The notes beneath the pieces were generated by a model that did not search any database, was not told the origin of the DNA, and saw only the letters and a list, made by a program, of their open reading frames with translations. From Marinibaculum pumilum (GTDB lineage Bacteria; Pseudomonadota; Alphaproteobacteria; Ferrovibrionales; Ferrovibrionaceae), in NCBI RefSeq assembly GCF_042646425.1, contig NZ_JBHRTR010000005.1:124001-188000 (forward strand): DNA of 64,000 nt, given 5' to 3'. The translations under genes were made by a program, and so were the position numbers. This document shows positions 26,789-36,622 of this stretch, piece after piece (the stretch's first letter is position 1; each line of letters begins with the position of its first letter).

Positions 26789-27292
26789 TCAGACCGTCAC
26801 CGGCTCCCGGGCGAGGCGCAGGGCCAGGGCCAGAGCGTCGGCGACCGTCGCGGCGCGGACCGCGTCGCGGCCGATCTCGCCATAGTCGCGCTGCAGGTGC
26901 AGGACCCGGCCCTCGGCCGCGGCGGCGATATGCACCCGCCCGACCGGCTTCTCCGCACTGCCGCCGCCAGGGCCGGCGATGCCGGTGCAGGCCAGGCTGA
27001 GTTCCGCCGGGGAGTTGGCGCAGGCGCCTTCCGCCATGGCGCGGGCGACGCTCTCGCTGACCGCACCGTCCCGCTCGATCAGCGAGGGCGGCACGCCGAG
27101 CATCCGGCTCTTGCTGCCATTGTCGTAGGTGACGAAGCCGCAGAGCACCACGTCGGAGGAGCCGGCGATTGCGGTAAGGCAGCCGGCGATCAGGCCGCCG
27201 GTGCAGCTTTCCGCGGTGGCGATGTGCCAGCCGCGCCCGCGGGCGGCGTCCAGCAGTTGCGCGGCGGCATCCCGCAGGGTCTGTTCGAACAT
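26789..27292 (-). CDS. CinA-type nicotinamide-nucleotide amidohydrolase (PncC)
   Basis: 167 residues from ATG at 27292; the larger frame upstream is an antiparallel shadow of ispDF. The protein is the stand-alone C-terminal CinA domain: TAESCTGGLIAGCLTAIAGSS at the active site, GFVTYDNGSKSRMLGV, and ACTGIAGPGGGSAEKPVG. PncC-type enzymes deamidate nicotinamide mononucleotide in NAD recycling. It lacks the molybdopterin-binding-like N-terminal domain of full CinA. It lies 68 bases downstream of ispDF on the same strand, a pairing seen in many alphaproteobacteria. Confidence 0.92.
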   Translation of the reverse strand: MFEQTLRDAAAQLLDAARGRGWHIATAESCTGGLIAGCLTAIAGSSDVVLCGFVTYDNGSKSRMLGVPPSLIERDGAVSESVARAMAEGACANSPAELSLACTGIAGPGGGSAEKPVGRVHIAAAAEGRVLHLQRDYGEIGRDAVRAATVADALALALRLAREPVTV

Positions 27293-27360
27293 CTGGCACT
27301 CCGCTGCCGTTTGGGGCTGCTGCCGGGGCGTGATGCACCCGGACGCACCCGCAAGCGAGC

Positions 27361-28587
27361 CTAGCCGTCCGTGTCGGGCAGGGCGATCGTGACCGCCGCC
27401 TGGGCAGCGATCCCTTCGCCCCGGCCCAGAAAGCCGAGCCGCTCCGTCGTCGTCGCCTTCACCGAGATCCGCCCCTCCGCCACGGCCAGCAACTGTGCAA
27501 GCCGCGCCCGCATCGCCTGGCGATGCGGGCCGATCCGCGGAGCTTCGCATATCAGGGTGACATCGGCATTGCAGAGCCGGCCGCCGCGGGCCGCGATGCG
27601 GTCCCGGGCATGTTCCAGGAACAGCGCGGAATCGGCGTTGCGGTAGCGGCCGTCGCTGGGCGGGAAATGCGCACCGATATCGCCCTCCGCAAGGGCGCCA
27701 TAGATCGCGTCGCACAGCGCATGGATGCCGACATCGGCATCGGAATGGCCGGCAAGCCCGGTGGCGCCGGGAATCGTCACGCCGCAGAGCTGCAGCGGCC
27801 GCCGGGTGCCCGGGGTGGCGAAGCGGTGGACATCGAAGCCCTGGCCGACCCGGGGCGCCATCACGGCTGCCGTGGCGCACGACGGGGGAGGGGGCGCGTG
27901 CCGGCCCTCGGCGAGCGCCGCGGCCCGGGCCAGGTCGTTGCCGTCGGTGACCTTGAAATTGTCCTCCGCGCCCTGCACCAGGACGACGTCCAGGCCCGCC
28001 CATTCGGCGATCGCCGCGTCGTCGGTCGCCGCAAAGCCCGCGGCCTGCGCCTGCCGGTGCGCGGCGAGGATCTCGTCAAACCGGAAGCCCTGCGGCGTCT
28101 GTGCCCGCCACAGCCCGTCCCGGGATGGTCCCTGTGCGGCCAGCGGCAGCCCCGCCGGTCCCGTCCGGCCCAGCTTCAGCGTGTCGGGCACCGGCAGCGC
28201 GGCCAGGGCGCCCGGTGCCTGCTGCAGGGCCGCGACGACCCGGTCGATCATGTCGGCCGGCGGGAAGGGTCGCGCCGCATCGTGGATCAGCACCCGTTCC
28301 GGCGGCGCGGCGGCCATCGCGGCAAGACCGCGATGCACCGATTCCTGGCGTGTGGCACCGCCGGCGACCGGCGGCGGCAGGTCGAGGTCGCCGACCGCGG
28401 TACGATACAACGCCTCGTCGCCGGCGCTGATGACGACCTGCACCCGACGGATCGCGGGATGGTGCAGGAAGGCCCGGCAGGCATGCCAGAGGAGCGCACG
28501 GCCCGCGGCCGGGCGGTACTGCTTGGGCAGGCCGCCGCCGACCCGCAGGCCGCGCCCGGCAGCCACGATGAGGGCGTCGACGGTCAC
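27361..28587 (-). CDS. ispDF: Bifunctional IspD/IspF isoprenoid enzyme
   Basis: 408 residues fusing two steps of the MEP isoprenoid pathway. Residues 1 to about 235 are the MEP cytidylyltransferase IspD (IVAAGRGLRVGGGLPKQY, then VLIHDAARPF and the DDAAIAEWAG region). About 248-408 are MECDP synthase IspF (GQGFDVHRF with the metal Asp and His, GHSDADVGIHALCDAI, and DIGAHFPPSDGRYRNADS). The intervening enzyme IspE is encoded elsewhere. The fusion is frequent in alphaproteobacteria. Start ATG at 28587; a 232-base spacer separates it from the divergent dusB. Confidence 0.96.
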   Translation of the reverse strand: MTVDALIVAAGRGLRVGGGLPKQYRPAAGRALLWHACRAFLHHPAIRRVQVVISAGDEALYRTAVGDLDLPPPVAGGATRQESVHRGLAAMAAAPPERVLIHDAARPFPPADMIDRVVAALQQAPGALAALPVPDTLKLGRTGPAGLPLAAQGPSRDGLWRAQTPQGFRFDEILAAHRQAQAAGFAATDDAAIAEWAGLDVVLVQGAEDNFKVTDGNDLARAAALAEGRHAPPPPSCATAAVMAPRVGQGFDVHRFATPGTRRPLQLCGVTIPGATGLAGHSDADVGIHALCDAIYGALAEGDIGAHFPPSDGRYRNADSALFLEHARDRIAARGGRLCNADVTLICEAPRIGPHRQAMRARLAQLLAVAEGRISVKATTTERLGFLGRGEGIAAQAAVTIALPDTDG

Positions 28588-28819
28588 GGCCGCACGTTAG
28601 GCGCGGCGCTGCGTGTCGTCCATCGGCATGCGGCGGCGCGGTCTGCGGCCGCGGCGATACCGCACGCCGGCATGCCCGGATCAGGGCCCGGCGGCAGTCG
28701 CGCCGGTGCCGGTCGGCAGCGGCGGCGCATGGCTGCCCTGAATGCAACGCTTGCCCATACGCTGCACTGCACCTAATTTGCTGCGGCTGTGGGCAAAAAC
28801 CTGTGAGTTTGCACAAATA

Positions 28820-29818
28820 ATGACCATCGAAATTGGACCGTTCGCCCTGGCGGCGCCGGTCCTCCTGGCACCGATGTCCGGCATATCAGACCCGCCGTTC
28901 CGCCGCCTTGTCGGCCGCTTCGGCGCCGGGCTCGTCTATTCGGAGATGGTGGCCAGCCAGGGCATGGTCCGCCGCAGCCGCGAATCGCTGGAGAAAGCGT
29001 GCCAGGTGCCGTCGGATCGCCGGCAGGGGATGCCCTGGGCCGTGCAGCTCGCCGGCAACGAGCCGGCGGTGATGGCCGATGCCGCGCGGGCGGTTGCCGA
29101 TTGCGGCGCGGACATCATCGACATCAACATGGGCTGTCCGGTGAAGAAGGTCACCAGGGGCCTTGCCGGGTCCGCGCTGATGCGGGACCTGCCGCTCGCC
29201 GGGGCGATCCTGCAGGCGGTCGCCGGTGCGGTGACGGTGCCGGTGACCCTGAAGATGCGCCTGGGCTGGGATGATGGCATGCGCAACGCGCCCGACCTGG
29301 CGCGCATCGCGGAGGATTGCGGCATCGCGCTGCTGACCGTCCACGGCCGCACCCGCTGCCAGCTGTTCGGCGGCCGCGCCGACTGGGCGGCGGTGGCGGC
29401 GGTGAAGGCGGCGGTCTCCCTGCCGGTTGTGGTGAATGGCGATATCGCCAGCCCGGCGCAGGCGCAGGCGGCTCTGGCGGCTTCGGGCGCCGACGGGGTG
29501 ATGGTCGGCCGCGCAGCCTGCGGGCGGCCCTGGCTGTTGCGGGACATTGCCGACCGGCTGGCCGGCCGGGTGGCGCGCGCCGCGCCCGACGGCGCGATGC
29601 GGGAGGCGCTCATCCTGGAGCATTACGACGACATGCTGGCGTACTACGGAACGAGCCGCGGGGTACGGATCGCGCGCAAGCATCTCGGCTGGTGGCTGCA
29701 GGACCTGCCGGAGGGCGCCGCGCTGCACCGGGAGCTGAACCGTATGGACGATCCGCGGCAGGTGGTGGCGGCGCTGAGGCGGCATCTGGCGCCCTTGCAC
29801 GAAGCGGTGGCCGCCTGA
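28820..29818 (+). CDS. dusB: tRNA-dihydrouridine synthase DusB
   Basis: 332 residues from ATG at 28820, chosen over an upstream frame because IEIGPFALAAPVLLAPMSGISDPPFR is the conserved N-terminus. This FMN enzyme reduces uridines in the tRNA D-loop. Visible: substrate/FMN barrel motifs (YSEMVASQ, DINMGCPVKKVTRGLAGSALM with the catalytic Cys), TLKMRLGWDD, VHGRTRCQLF and GVMVGRAACGRPWLL. Historically named nifR3, it is the usual first gene of the ntrBC operon, and its TGA shares a base with the ntrB ATG (TGATG). Confidence 0.95.
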   Translation: MTIEIGPFALAAPVLLAPMSGISDPPFRRLVGRFGAGLVYSEMVASQGMVRRSRESLEKACQVPSDRRQGMPWAVQLAGNEPAVMADAARAVADCGADIIDINMGCPVKKVTRGLAGSALMRDLPLAGAILQAVAGAVTVPVTLKMRLGWDDGMRNAPDLARIAEDCGIALLTVHGRTRCQLFGGRADWAAVAAVKAAVSLPVVVNGDIASPAQAQAALAASGADGVMVGRAACGRPWLLRDIADRLAGRVARAAPDGAMREALILEHYDDMLAYYGTSRGVRIARKHLGWWLQDLPEGAALHRELNRMDDPRQVVAALRRHLAPLHEAVAA

Positions 29819-31020
29819 TGGCAAGGGCGAAGGTCAAGGCATTCCCGGTGCACGACCGGGCGGAACCGAACGCCGTTCTGGCGGCCCTGCCGAATCCGAT
29901 CCTGGTGGTTTCGGGGAGCGGGGAGATCCGGCTGGCCAATCCGGCGGCGGAGGAGTTCTTCGAATCCGGCGCCGCCGCGCTGGCCCGGCAGAACCTGAGC
30001 GACCTGGTGCCCTTCGGCAGCCCGATCCTGACGATGGTGGCCAAGGTGATCTCCGACGGCTACTCGATGTCCGAATATGGCGTGGTGATCGGTTCGCCGA
30101 AGCTGGGCGAGCGCCAGGTGAACCTGCAGCTCTCGCCGATCCCGGAAAGCCCCGGCCAGGTGGTGCTGCAGATCGAGCAGCTGAGCGTGGCGCAGAAGCT
30201 GGACCGGCAACTGACGCACCGCGGCGCGGCGCGGTCGGTCGTCGGCATCGCCGCGATGCTGGCGCATGAGGTGAAGAACCCGCTTTCGGGCATCCGCGGC
30301 GCGGCGCAGCTGCTGGAGCTGAGCGTCCCGGCGGAGGAACGCCACCTGACCAAGCTGATCTGCGACGAGGCGGACCGCATCGTCGGCCTGGTCGACCGGA
30401 TGGAGGTGTTCTCCGACGAGCGCCCGGTCGAGAAGGGGCCGGTGAACATCCATGACGTGCTGGAGCATGTGCGCAAGGTCGCCCAGGCCGGATTCGCGCG
30501 GCGGGTGCGCTTCGTCGAGCGCTATGATCCGTCGCTGCCGCCGGTCCTGGGGGCGCGGGACCAGCTGATCCAGGTGTTCCTGAACCTGGTGAAGAACGCC
30601 GCCGAGGCGGTGCCCGAGGACAAGGGGGAGATCACCCTGTCGACCGCCTATCGTCATGGCCTGCGCCTGTCGGTTCCGGGCAGCCGGGAGCGCCTGCGCT
30701 TGCCCTTGCAGGTCTGTGTCACCGATAACGGCCCCGGCGTGCCGGAGGACCTGCTGCCATACCTGTTCGATCCGTTCGTGACCACCAAGCGTCAGGGCAG
30801 CGGGCTCGGCCTTGCCATGGTCGCCAAGGTGATCGGCGATCATGGCGGCGTCATCGAATGCGACAGCCGGCCGCGGCGGACGCGGTTCGAGGTGAACCTG
30901 CCGCTCTACGAGGGCGGCGGGGGCGGCGGCGAAGCGCCACGCCGGGGCCGCGGCGCCGGCCCCGCGGCGGCTGCAGGCGGCAGACTGCCGTCCGAGCGGC
31001 GGTCGCGGCGGCGCCGCTGA
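29818..31020 (+). CDS. ntrB: Nitrogen regulation sensor kinase NtrB
   Basis: 400 residues, cytoplasmic, starting at ATG 29818 inside the dusB stop. PAS domain at about 17-120 (LAALPNPILVVSGSGEIRLANPAAEEFF), H-box with the phospho-accepting His150 (MLAHEVKNPLSGIRG), N box NLVKNAAEAVPED, and G boxes DNGPGVPEDLL, GSGLGLAMVAKVIGDHGG. NtrB phosphorylates or dephosphorylates NtrC depending on PII. The C-terminus after about 365 is a Gly/Arg-rich tail not found in the core family. Confidence 0.95.
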   Translation: MARAKVKAFPVHDRAEPNAVLAALPNPILVVSGSGEIRLANPAAEEFFESGAAALARQNLSDLVPFGSPILTMVAKVISDGYSMSEYGVVIGSPKLGERQVNLQLSPIPESPGQVVLQIEQLSVAQKLDRQLTHRGAARSVVGIAAMLAHEVKNPLSGIRGAAQLLELSVPAEERHLTKLICDEADRIVGLVDRMEVFSDERPVEKGPVNIHDVLEHVRKVAQAGFARRVRFVERYDPSLPPVLGARDQLIQVFLNLVKNAAEAVPEDKGEITLSTAYRHGLRLSVPGSRERLRLPLQVCVTDNGPGVPEDLLPYLFDPFVTTKRQGSGLGLAMVAKVIGDHGGVIECDSRPRRTRFEVNLPLYEGGGGGGEAPRRGRGAGPAAAAGGRLPSERRSRRRR

Positions 31021-31108
31021 TGCGCGGCCCGGCGGAACGAACGAACAACAAGCAGGCGGCGCCGGCGCGGCGACACGCCAGTGCGCTGGGGGAGGCAGAG
31101 AGACTGGG

Positions 31109-32560
31109 ATGAAGGGAACGATCCTCGTCGCCGACGACGACCGCTCGATCCGGACGGTGCTGGACCAGGCGCTCGGCCGGGCCGGCTATGACGTCCGCTC
31201 GACCGGCCATGCCGCCACCCTGTGGCACTGGGTGGAAGAGGCGCAGGGCGACCTGGTGATCACCGACGTGGTGATGCCGGACGAGAACGGGCTCGACCTG
31301 CTGCCGCGGATCAAGCGGCTGCGTCCCGACCTGCCGATCATCGTGATGAGCGCGCAGAACACCCTGATGACCGCGGTGAAGGCCACCGAGCGCGGCGCCT
31401 ACGAGTATCTGCCGAAGCCCTTCGATTTGAAGGAGCTGCTGCAGGTCGTGCACCGGGCGATGTCCGCGCCCCATCGCCGCTCCGCGGTGGAGGAAAGCAG
31501 CCCGGCGCAGCCGGACGAGGAAGAGCATCTGCCGCTGATCGGCCGCTCGGCCGCCATGCAGGAGATCTACCGGGTCCTGGCGCGGCTGATGGGCACCGAC
31601 CTGACGGTGATGATCTCCGGCGAATCCGGCACCGGCAAGGAGTTGGTTGCCCGGGCGCTGCACGAATACGGGCAGCGCCGCAGCGGGCCCTTCGTGGCGA
31701 TCAACATGGCGGCGATCCCGCGCGAGCTGATCGAGAGCGAGCTGTTCGGGCACGAGAAGGGCGCCTTCACCGGCGCCAGCGCCCGCGCCACCGGCCGTTT
31801 CGAGCAGGCGGAGGCCGGCACCCTGTTCCTGGACGAGATCGGCGACATGCCGATGGAGGCGCAGACCCGGCTGCTGCGCGTCCTGCAGGAAGGCGAGTAC
31901 ACCACCGTCGGCGGCCGGGTGCCGATCCGCACCGATGTCCGGATCATCGCCGCCACCAACCGCGATCTGCGCCAGCTGATCCACCAGGGCCTGTTCCGGG
32001 AGGACCTGTACTACCGCCTGAATGTGGTGCCGCTGCGCCTGCCGCCGCTGCGGGAGCGCACCGAGGACATTCCCGACCTGGTGCGCCATTTCCTGGGCGC
32101 TGCGGAGGCGGAGGGGCTGCCGGCCAAGTCGATCACGCCGGAAGCGCTGGAACTGATGAAGGCGCATCGCTGGCCGGGCAATGTGCGCGAGCTGGAGAAC
32201 CTGGTCCGGCGGCTGGCCGCCCTGTACGCGGACGACGTGATCGATCGCGAGGTGATCGAACGGGAGCTGGGCGAGCCGCCGCCGCTGGTGCCCGGCGACG
32301 AGGCTTCGGAGCCGGCCAACCTCAGCGCCACGGTGGAGCGGCACCTGTCGCGCTATTTCGGTGCCCATGGCGATGCCCTGCCGCCGAACGGCCTCTACGA
32401 CCGGATCCTGCGGGAGGTGGAGCGGCCGCTGATCTCCGTGAGCCTGGCGGCCACCCGGGGCAACCAGATCAAGGCGGCACAGCTGCTCGGCCTGAACAGG
32501 AACACCCTGCGCAAGAAGATCCGAGATCTGGAGATCGAGGTGGTGCGCGGCGTCAAATAG
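31109..32560 (+). CDS. ntrC: Nitrogen regulation response regulator NtrC
   Basis: 483 residues. Receiver domain with Asp53 (VITDVVMPDENG), sigma-54 AAA+ domain with Walker A GESGTGKE at 171-178, an intact GAFTGA loop at 218-223 for sigma-54 contact, and Walker B GTLFLDEIGDMP. The C-terminal Fis-type helix-turn-helix is GNQIKAAQLLGLNRNTLRKKI. It activates nitrogen-assimilation genes from enhancers. 88 bases after ntrB in the same direction. All catalytic features are present, in contrast to the neighbouring NtrX. Confidence 0.96.
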   Translation: MKGTILVADDDRSIRTVLDQALGRAGYDVRSTGHAATLWHWVEEAQGDLVITDVVMPDENGLDLLPRIKRLRPDLPIIVMSAQNTLMTAVKATERGAYEYLPKPFDLKELLQVVHRAMSAPHRRSAVEESSPAQPDEEEHLPLIGRSAAMQEIYRVLARLMGTDLTVMISGESGTGKELVARALHEYGQRRSGPFVAINMAAIPRELIESELFGHEKGAFTGASARATGRFEQAEAGTLFLDEIGDMPMEAQTRLLRVLQEGEYTTVGGRVPIRTDVRIIAATNRDLRQLIHQGLFREDLYYRLNVVPLRLPPLRERTEDIPDLVRHFLGAAEAEGLPAKSITPEALELMKAHRWPGNVRELENLVRRLAALYADDVIDREVIERELGEPPPLVPGDEASEPANLSATVERHLSRYFGAHGDALPPNGLYDRILREVERPLISVSLAATRGNQIKAAQLLGLNRNTLRKKIRDLEIEVVRGVK

Positions 32561-32734
32561 GCCCCGCCATCGCCGCCGGTGGGAAAAAGCGGCTGTACCG
32601 CCTGCGATTTGATGATGTAATTTCGCCACAGCCTGTGTAACATGTGATCCACGGGCAACAGTCGTGGTACGGCAGAGCGGTGCCGAGTTGACGCATATCC
32701 CAATCGTTTCCCATGGGATTCCCTATGGAATTCC

Positions 32735-35089
32735 ATGCATCGGACCGGTCGCGCGGGGCGCGGTCGCGGCTGCTGCAGAACTGCGTCGAAACGGCAACAA
32801 GCCGTGACCGCGGATTCCGCCCCGGCGCGCGGCAGCGTCTTTGCTCCCGTTCTGGCCCTGATGCGCTGGGCCCGCCGCACCGGCATCGCCGGCAAGCTGG
32901 CGATCCTGCTGTCGGTCGCGGCAGTCGCCTCTGGCACAGCGACAGTGATCGAGCTGACCCAGGGCACCGGGCCGACCGCCCAGCCCAGCCTGTTCTGGAT
33001 CCTGCTGCTGGTCGATTTCTTCCTGCTGCTGGCGCTGACCGCGGTGATCACCTGGCGCCTGGTGGCGATCTGGGTGGCGCGGCGGCGCGGCTCCGCCGGC
33101 TGGAAGCTGCATGCCCGGCTGGTGGCGGTGTTCGCCGCCGCGGCCCTGATGCCGGCGATCCTGATGGCGGTCTTCTCCATCCTGTTCGTGCGGGTGGGGA
33201 TCGAGACCTGGTTCGGCCAGCAGGTCAGCCAGGCGGTCAACGAATCGGTCGCGGTGGCGGAGGCCTATATCCAGGAGCACCTGAAGGTGATCCAGGCCGA
33301 TACCCTGGCGATGGCGGCCGACCTGAACCGGGATGCGCCGGCGCTGTCGCGCAACAAGGCGCTGTTCGACTCTGTGCTGACCACCCAGGTCCGCCTGCGG
33401 GCGCTGGCCGAGGCGGTGGTCTTCTCCGGTTCCGGCCGGCCGATCGCACAATCCAACCTGTCCTTCGTGATGGCGTTCGAGAATGCCCCCGAATGGGCCC
33501 TGGAGAAGGCGCGCGAAGGCGAGGTGGTGGTGCTGACCTCGCCGACGGAGGACCGGGTGCGGGCCCTGGTGCGGCTGGAGAACTTCATCGACGCCTATCT
33601 CTATGTCGGCCGCTTCGTCGATCCGCGGGTGCTGGCCCATGTCGCCAAGGCGCAGGCGGCGGCCCGGCAGTACGAATTGCTGGAGCAGCAGAACTCGCGC
33701 ATCGAGTTCGCCTTCATCGGCGCCGTGCTGGTGGTCGCGCTGCTGGTCTTCCTGGCGGCCGTCTGGGTCGGACTGTTCATCGCCAGCCGGATGGCGCGGC
33801 CGATCGGCGAGCTGGTCGGGGCGGCGGAACGGGTGCGCCAGGGCGACCTGACCGCGCGGGTGATGCCCGGCGCGGAGGACGACGAGATGGGCGCGCTGGG
33901 CCGTGCCTTCAACCGCATGACCCAGCAGCTTGCCGGCCAGAGGGCCGAGCTGGTGGAGGCCTACAATCAGATCGACGAGCGGCGGCGCTTCACCGAGACG
34001 GTGCTGGCCGATGTATCCGCCGGGATCATCGGCACCGATGCGCAGGGCCATATCACCCTGCCGAACGAGCGCGCCAGCGACCTGCTGGGCCGCCAGCCGG
34101 AGGAGCTGATGGGGCAGTCGCTGGCCGCCGTAGTGCCCGAGTTCGCGGCGCTGTTCCACGACGCCACCGCAGGCAGCGCCCGCGACCTGTACCGGCAGAT
34201 CGTGGTCGCCGGGACAGGGCGCAGCCTGACCCTGCATGTCCGGGTCACCCGGCAGGAGCGCAGCGGCTCGGTGACCGGCTATGTCATCACCTTCGACGAT
34301 GTGACCGAGCTGATGGCGGCGCAGCGCACGGCGGCCTGGGCCGATGTCGCGCGCCGCATCGCGCACGAGATCAAGAACCCGCTGACCCCGATCCAGCTCT
34401 CCGCGGAGCGGCTGCGGCGCAAGTACCGGCGCTACGTGTCGGAGGATCCGGACGTTTTCGAACGCTGCATCGACACCATCGTGCGGCAGGTCGGCGATAT
34501 CGGTCGCATGGTCGACGAGTTCTCCAGCTTTGCGCGGATGCCGGCGCCGACCTTCCGCGACGAGGACCTGTCAGAGATCGTCCGCCAGTCGGTGTTCCTG
34601 CAGCAGGTGGCGCATGGCGATATCGGCTACCGGGTCGACGGGGCGGATGCCTTGCACGGCTTCCTGCTGCGCTGCGACGGCCGGCAGCTGTCGCAGGTGA
34701 TGACCAACCTGCTGCAGAACGCCGCCGATGCGATCCACGGCCGGGCGGACCCGGCGGAAGGCGCGCTGCCGCGCGGCGAGATCAAGGTGACGCTGCTGCG
34801 CACGGCAGAGGCGGTCCATGTCGCAGTGCGTGACAACGGAATCGGCCTGCCGCAGCAGGATCGCGACCGGCTGACCGAGCCCTACGTGACCCACAAGCAG
34901 AAGGGCACGGGACTGGGCCTGGCGATCGTGAAGAAGGTGATGGAGGAGCATGGCGGCGCGCTGCACCTGGAGGAGCCGGCCGACGGCGGCCCCGGTGCGG
35001 TGGTGACCCTCAGCTTCCCGCTGGACCGGCTGAAGGAATCGGAGGACAGCATGGACAAGTCAGGAGAACTGCAGGCGGCAAATGGCTAA
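32735..35089 (+). CDS. ntrY: Membrane sensor histidine kinase NtrY
   Basis: 784 residues if ATG 32735 is used; a GTG at 32804 is equally possible because neither has a convincing ribosome site. Three N-terminal helices (about 50-72, 85-110, 128-150), a periplasmic segment, a fourth helix at about 320-343, then HAMP (MARPIGELVGAAERVRQGDL), PAS (ETVLADVSAGIIGTDAQG), H-box ARRIAHEIKNPLTPIQLSAE, N box NLLQNAADAIHG and G box GTGLGLAIVKKV. This is the standard NtrY layout. With NtrX it contributes to nitrogen and redox regulation in alphaproteobacteria. Its end overlaps ntrX by 8 bases. Confidence 0.94.
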   Translation: MHRTGRAGRGRGCCRTASKRQQAVTADSAPARGSVFAPVLALMRWARRTGIAGKLAILLSVAAVASGTATVIELTQGTGPTAQPSLFWILLLVDFFLLLALTAVITWRLVAIWVARRRGSAGWKLHARLVAVFAAAALMPAILMAVFSILFVRVGIETWFGQQVSQAVNESVAVAEAYIQEHLKVIQADTLAMAADLNRDAPALSRNKALFDSVLTTQVRLRALAEAVVFSGSGRPIAQSNLSFVMAFENAPEWALEKAREGEVVVLTSPTEDRVRALVRLENFIDAYLYVGRFVDPRVLAHVAKAQAAARQYELLEQQNSRIEFAFIGAVLVVALLVFLAAVWVGLFIASRMARPIGELVGAAERVRQGDLTARVMPGAEDDEMGALGRAFNRMTQQLAGQRAELVEAYNQIDERRRFTETVLADVSAGIIGTDAQGHITLPNERASDLLGRQPEELMGQSLAAVVPEFAALFHDATAGSARDLYRQIVVAGTGRSLTLHVRVTRQERSGSVTGYVITFDDVTELMAAQRTAAWADVARRIAHEIKNPLTPIQLSAERLRRKYRRYVSEDPDVFERCIDTIVRQVGDIGRMVDEFSSFARMPAPTFRDEDLSEIVRQSVFLQQVAHGDIGYRVDGADALHGFLLRCDGRQLSQVMTNLLQNAADAIHGRADPAEGALPRGEIKVTLLRTAEAVHVAVRDNGIGLPQQDRDRLTEPYVTHKQKGTGLGLAIVKKVMEEHGGALHLEEPADGGPGAVVTLSFPLDRLKESEDSMDKSGELQAANG

Positions 35090-36485
35090 GGACATCCTTA
35101 TCGTCGATGACGAGGCCGACATCCGCGACCTGGTCGCCGGGATCCTGGAGGACGAGGGTTTCGAGCCCCGCCTGGCCGGTACCGCGCGCGAGGCGCTGGA
35201 TGCGGTGGAACAGCGCCGTCCCACGATGGCCATCCTGGACATCTGGCTGCAGGGCAGCGACATGGACGGGCTGGAGGTGCTGGAGCGGCTGAAGGCGATC
35301 CATCCGGAAATGCCGGTCATCGTCATATCCGGGCACGGCAATATCGAGACGGCTGTGGCGGCCATCAAGTACGGCGCCTACGACTATCTGGAGAAGCCGT
35401 TCAACGCCGACCGGCTGATCATCCAGGTGACCCGGGCGATCGAGGCGGCCGTCCTGAAGCGCGAGAATGCGGAGCTGCGGCAGCGCGCGGGCGGCGAGTT
35501 GGACCTTGTGGGGCGTTCCACGGCGATGAACGCGGTCCGCCAGGCGATCGAGCGGGTGGCGCCCACCAACAGCCGGGTCCTGGTTTCCGGTCCGCCCGGA
35601 TCGGGCAAGGAGCTGGTGGCACGGATGCTCCACCTGCGCTCGCGCCGGGCGGACGGGCCGTTCGTCGTGCTGAACGCGGCCTCCATGGCGCCGGAGCGCA
35701 TGGAGGCGGAGCTGTTTGGCATCGAGGAGGGCGCGCCCGGTGCCGAGACCGGGCGCCGGGTCGGCACCTTCGAGCAGGCGCATGGCGGCACCCTGTTCAT
35801 CGACGAGGTCGCCGACATGCCGAAGGAGACGCAGGCGAAGATCCTGCGGGTCCTGGTGGACCAGACCTTCGAGCGGGTCGGCGGTCGCGCCCGGGTCCAG
35901 GTCGACGTGCGGGTCGTGAGCGCGACCTCGCGCGACCTGGCCGGCGAAATCGAGGAGGGCCGCTTCCGCGAGGACCTGTTCCATCGCCTGAACGTGGTGC
36001 CGCTGCGGGTGCCGTCCTTGTCGGAGCGGCGGGAAGACATCCCCGCGCTGGTCGACTATTTCATGGCGCGGGAGGCGGAGGCGCAGGGCCTGCTGCGGCG
36101 GCGGGTGGCGGAGGACGCGATGGCCGCCCTGCAGACCGCGGAATGGCCTGGCAATGTGCGCGAACTGCGCAACCTGGTCGCCCGGCTGATCATCCTGGCG
36201 CCCGGCGACCCGAATACGCCGATCCGCAGCGACATGCTGCCGTCCGACATCTCCGCCTCGGCACCGGCGATCAGCCGCGCCGGCGGCAACGAGGAGATCA
36301 TGGCCCTGTCGCTGCGCGACGCGCGGCGGATCTTCGAGCGCGAATACCTGACCGCGCAGATCACCCGCTTCGGCGGCAATATCTCCAAGACCGCCGCCTT
36401 CGTCGGCATGGAGCGGTCCGCCCTGCACCGCAAGCTCAACGCGCTGGGGGTCAACACCCTGGACAAGTCGACGCAGCGCGCCTGA
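35082..36485 (+). CDS. ntrX: Response regulator NtrX (sigma-54 AAA+ type with degenerate GAFTGA)
   Basis: 467 residues, overlapping ntrY by 8 bases. Receiver Asp53 (AILDIWLQG), AAA+ domain with Walker A GPPGSGKE (170-177) and Walker B GTLFIDEVADMP, and the C-terminal Fis-type helix-turn-helix GGNISKTAAFVGMERSALHRKL. Where NtrC has GAFTGA this protein has GAPGAE (217-222), so direct sigma-54 remodelling is doubtful. Loss of this loop is known among alphaproteobacterial NtrX proteins, which can act at sigma-70-type promoters. It likely controls envelope, nitrogen or redox genes with NtrY. Confidence 0.94.
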   Translation: MAKDILIVDDEADIRDLVAGILEDEGFEPRLAGTAREALDAVEQRRPTMAILDIWLQGSDMDGLEVLERLKAIHPEMPVIVISGHGNIETAVAAIKYGAYDYLEKPFNADRLIIQVTRAIEAAVLKRENAELRQRAGGELDLVGRSTAMNAVRQAIERVAPTNSRVLVSGPPGSGKELVARMLHLRSRRADGPFVVLNAASMAPERMEAELFGIEEGAPGAETGRRVGTFEQAHGGTLFIDEVADMPKETQAKILRVLVDQTFERVGGRARVQVDVRVVSATSRDLAGEIEEGRFREDLFHRLNVVPLRVPSLSERREDIPALVDYFMAREAEAQGLLRRRVAEDAMAALQTAEWPGNVRELRNLVARLIILAPGDPNTPIRSDMLPSDISASAPAISRAGGNEEIMALSLRDARRIFEREYLTAQITRFGGNISKTAAFVGMERSALHRKLNALGVNTLDKSTQRA

Positions 36486-36622
36486 ACGGCGCGGCCGCCG
36501 CCTGGACGCAGGCTTATCTTGCCGCCTCGCCGGGTTCATAGTGCGGGCGCCGCGCCGCGGGTGGCATCGCGGGCGACAGGCATCACGGTGGGGGCCGCTA
36601 CGGCCCGCGGAGAGGTCGAGCG

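Noticed and set aside
28588..28819. Riboswitch or small RNA in the ispDF/dusB spacer
   Set aside because: Only a short TTTGC/GCAAA dyad near 28780-28800 was found; insufficient for an RNA call.
32723..34366. Minus-strand open frame of 547 codons within ntrY
   Set aside because: Antisense to the NtrY kinase, whose PAS, H-box and G-box are all present on the plus strand.
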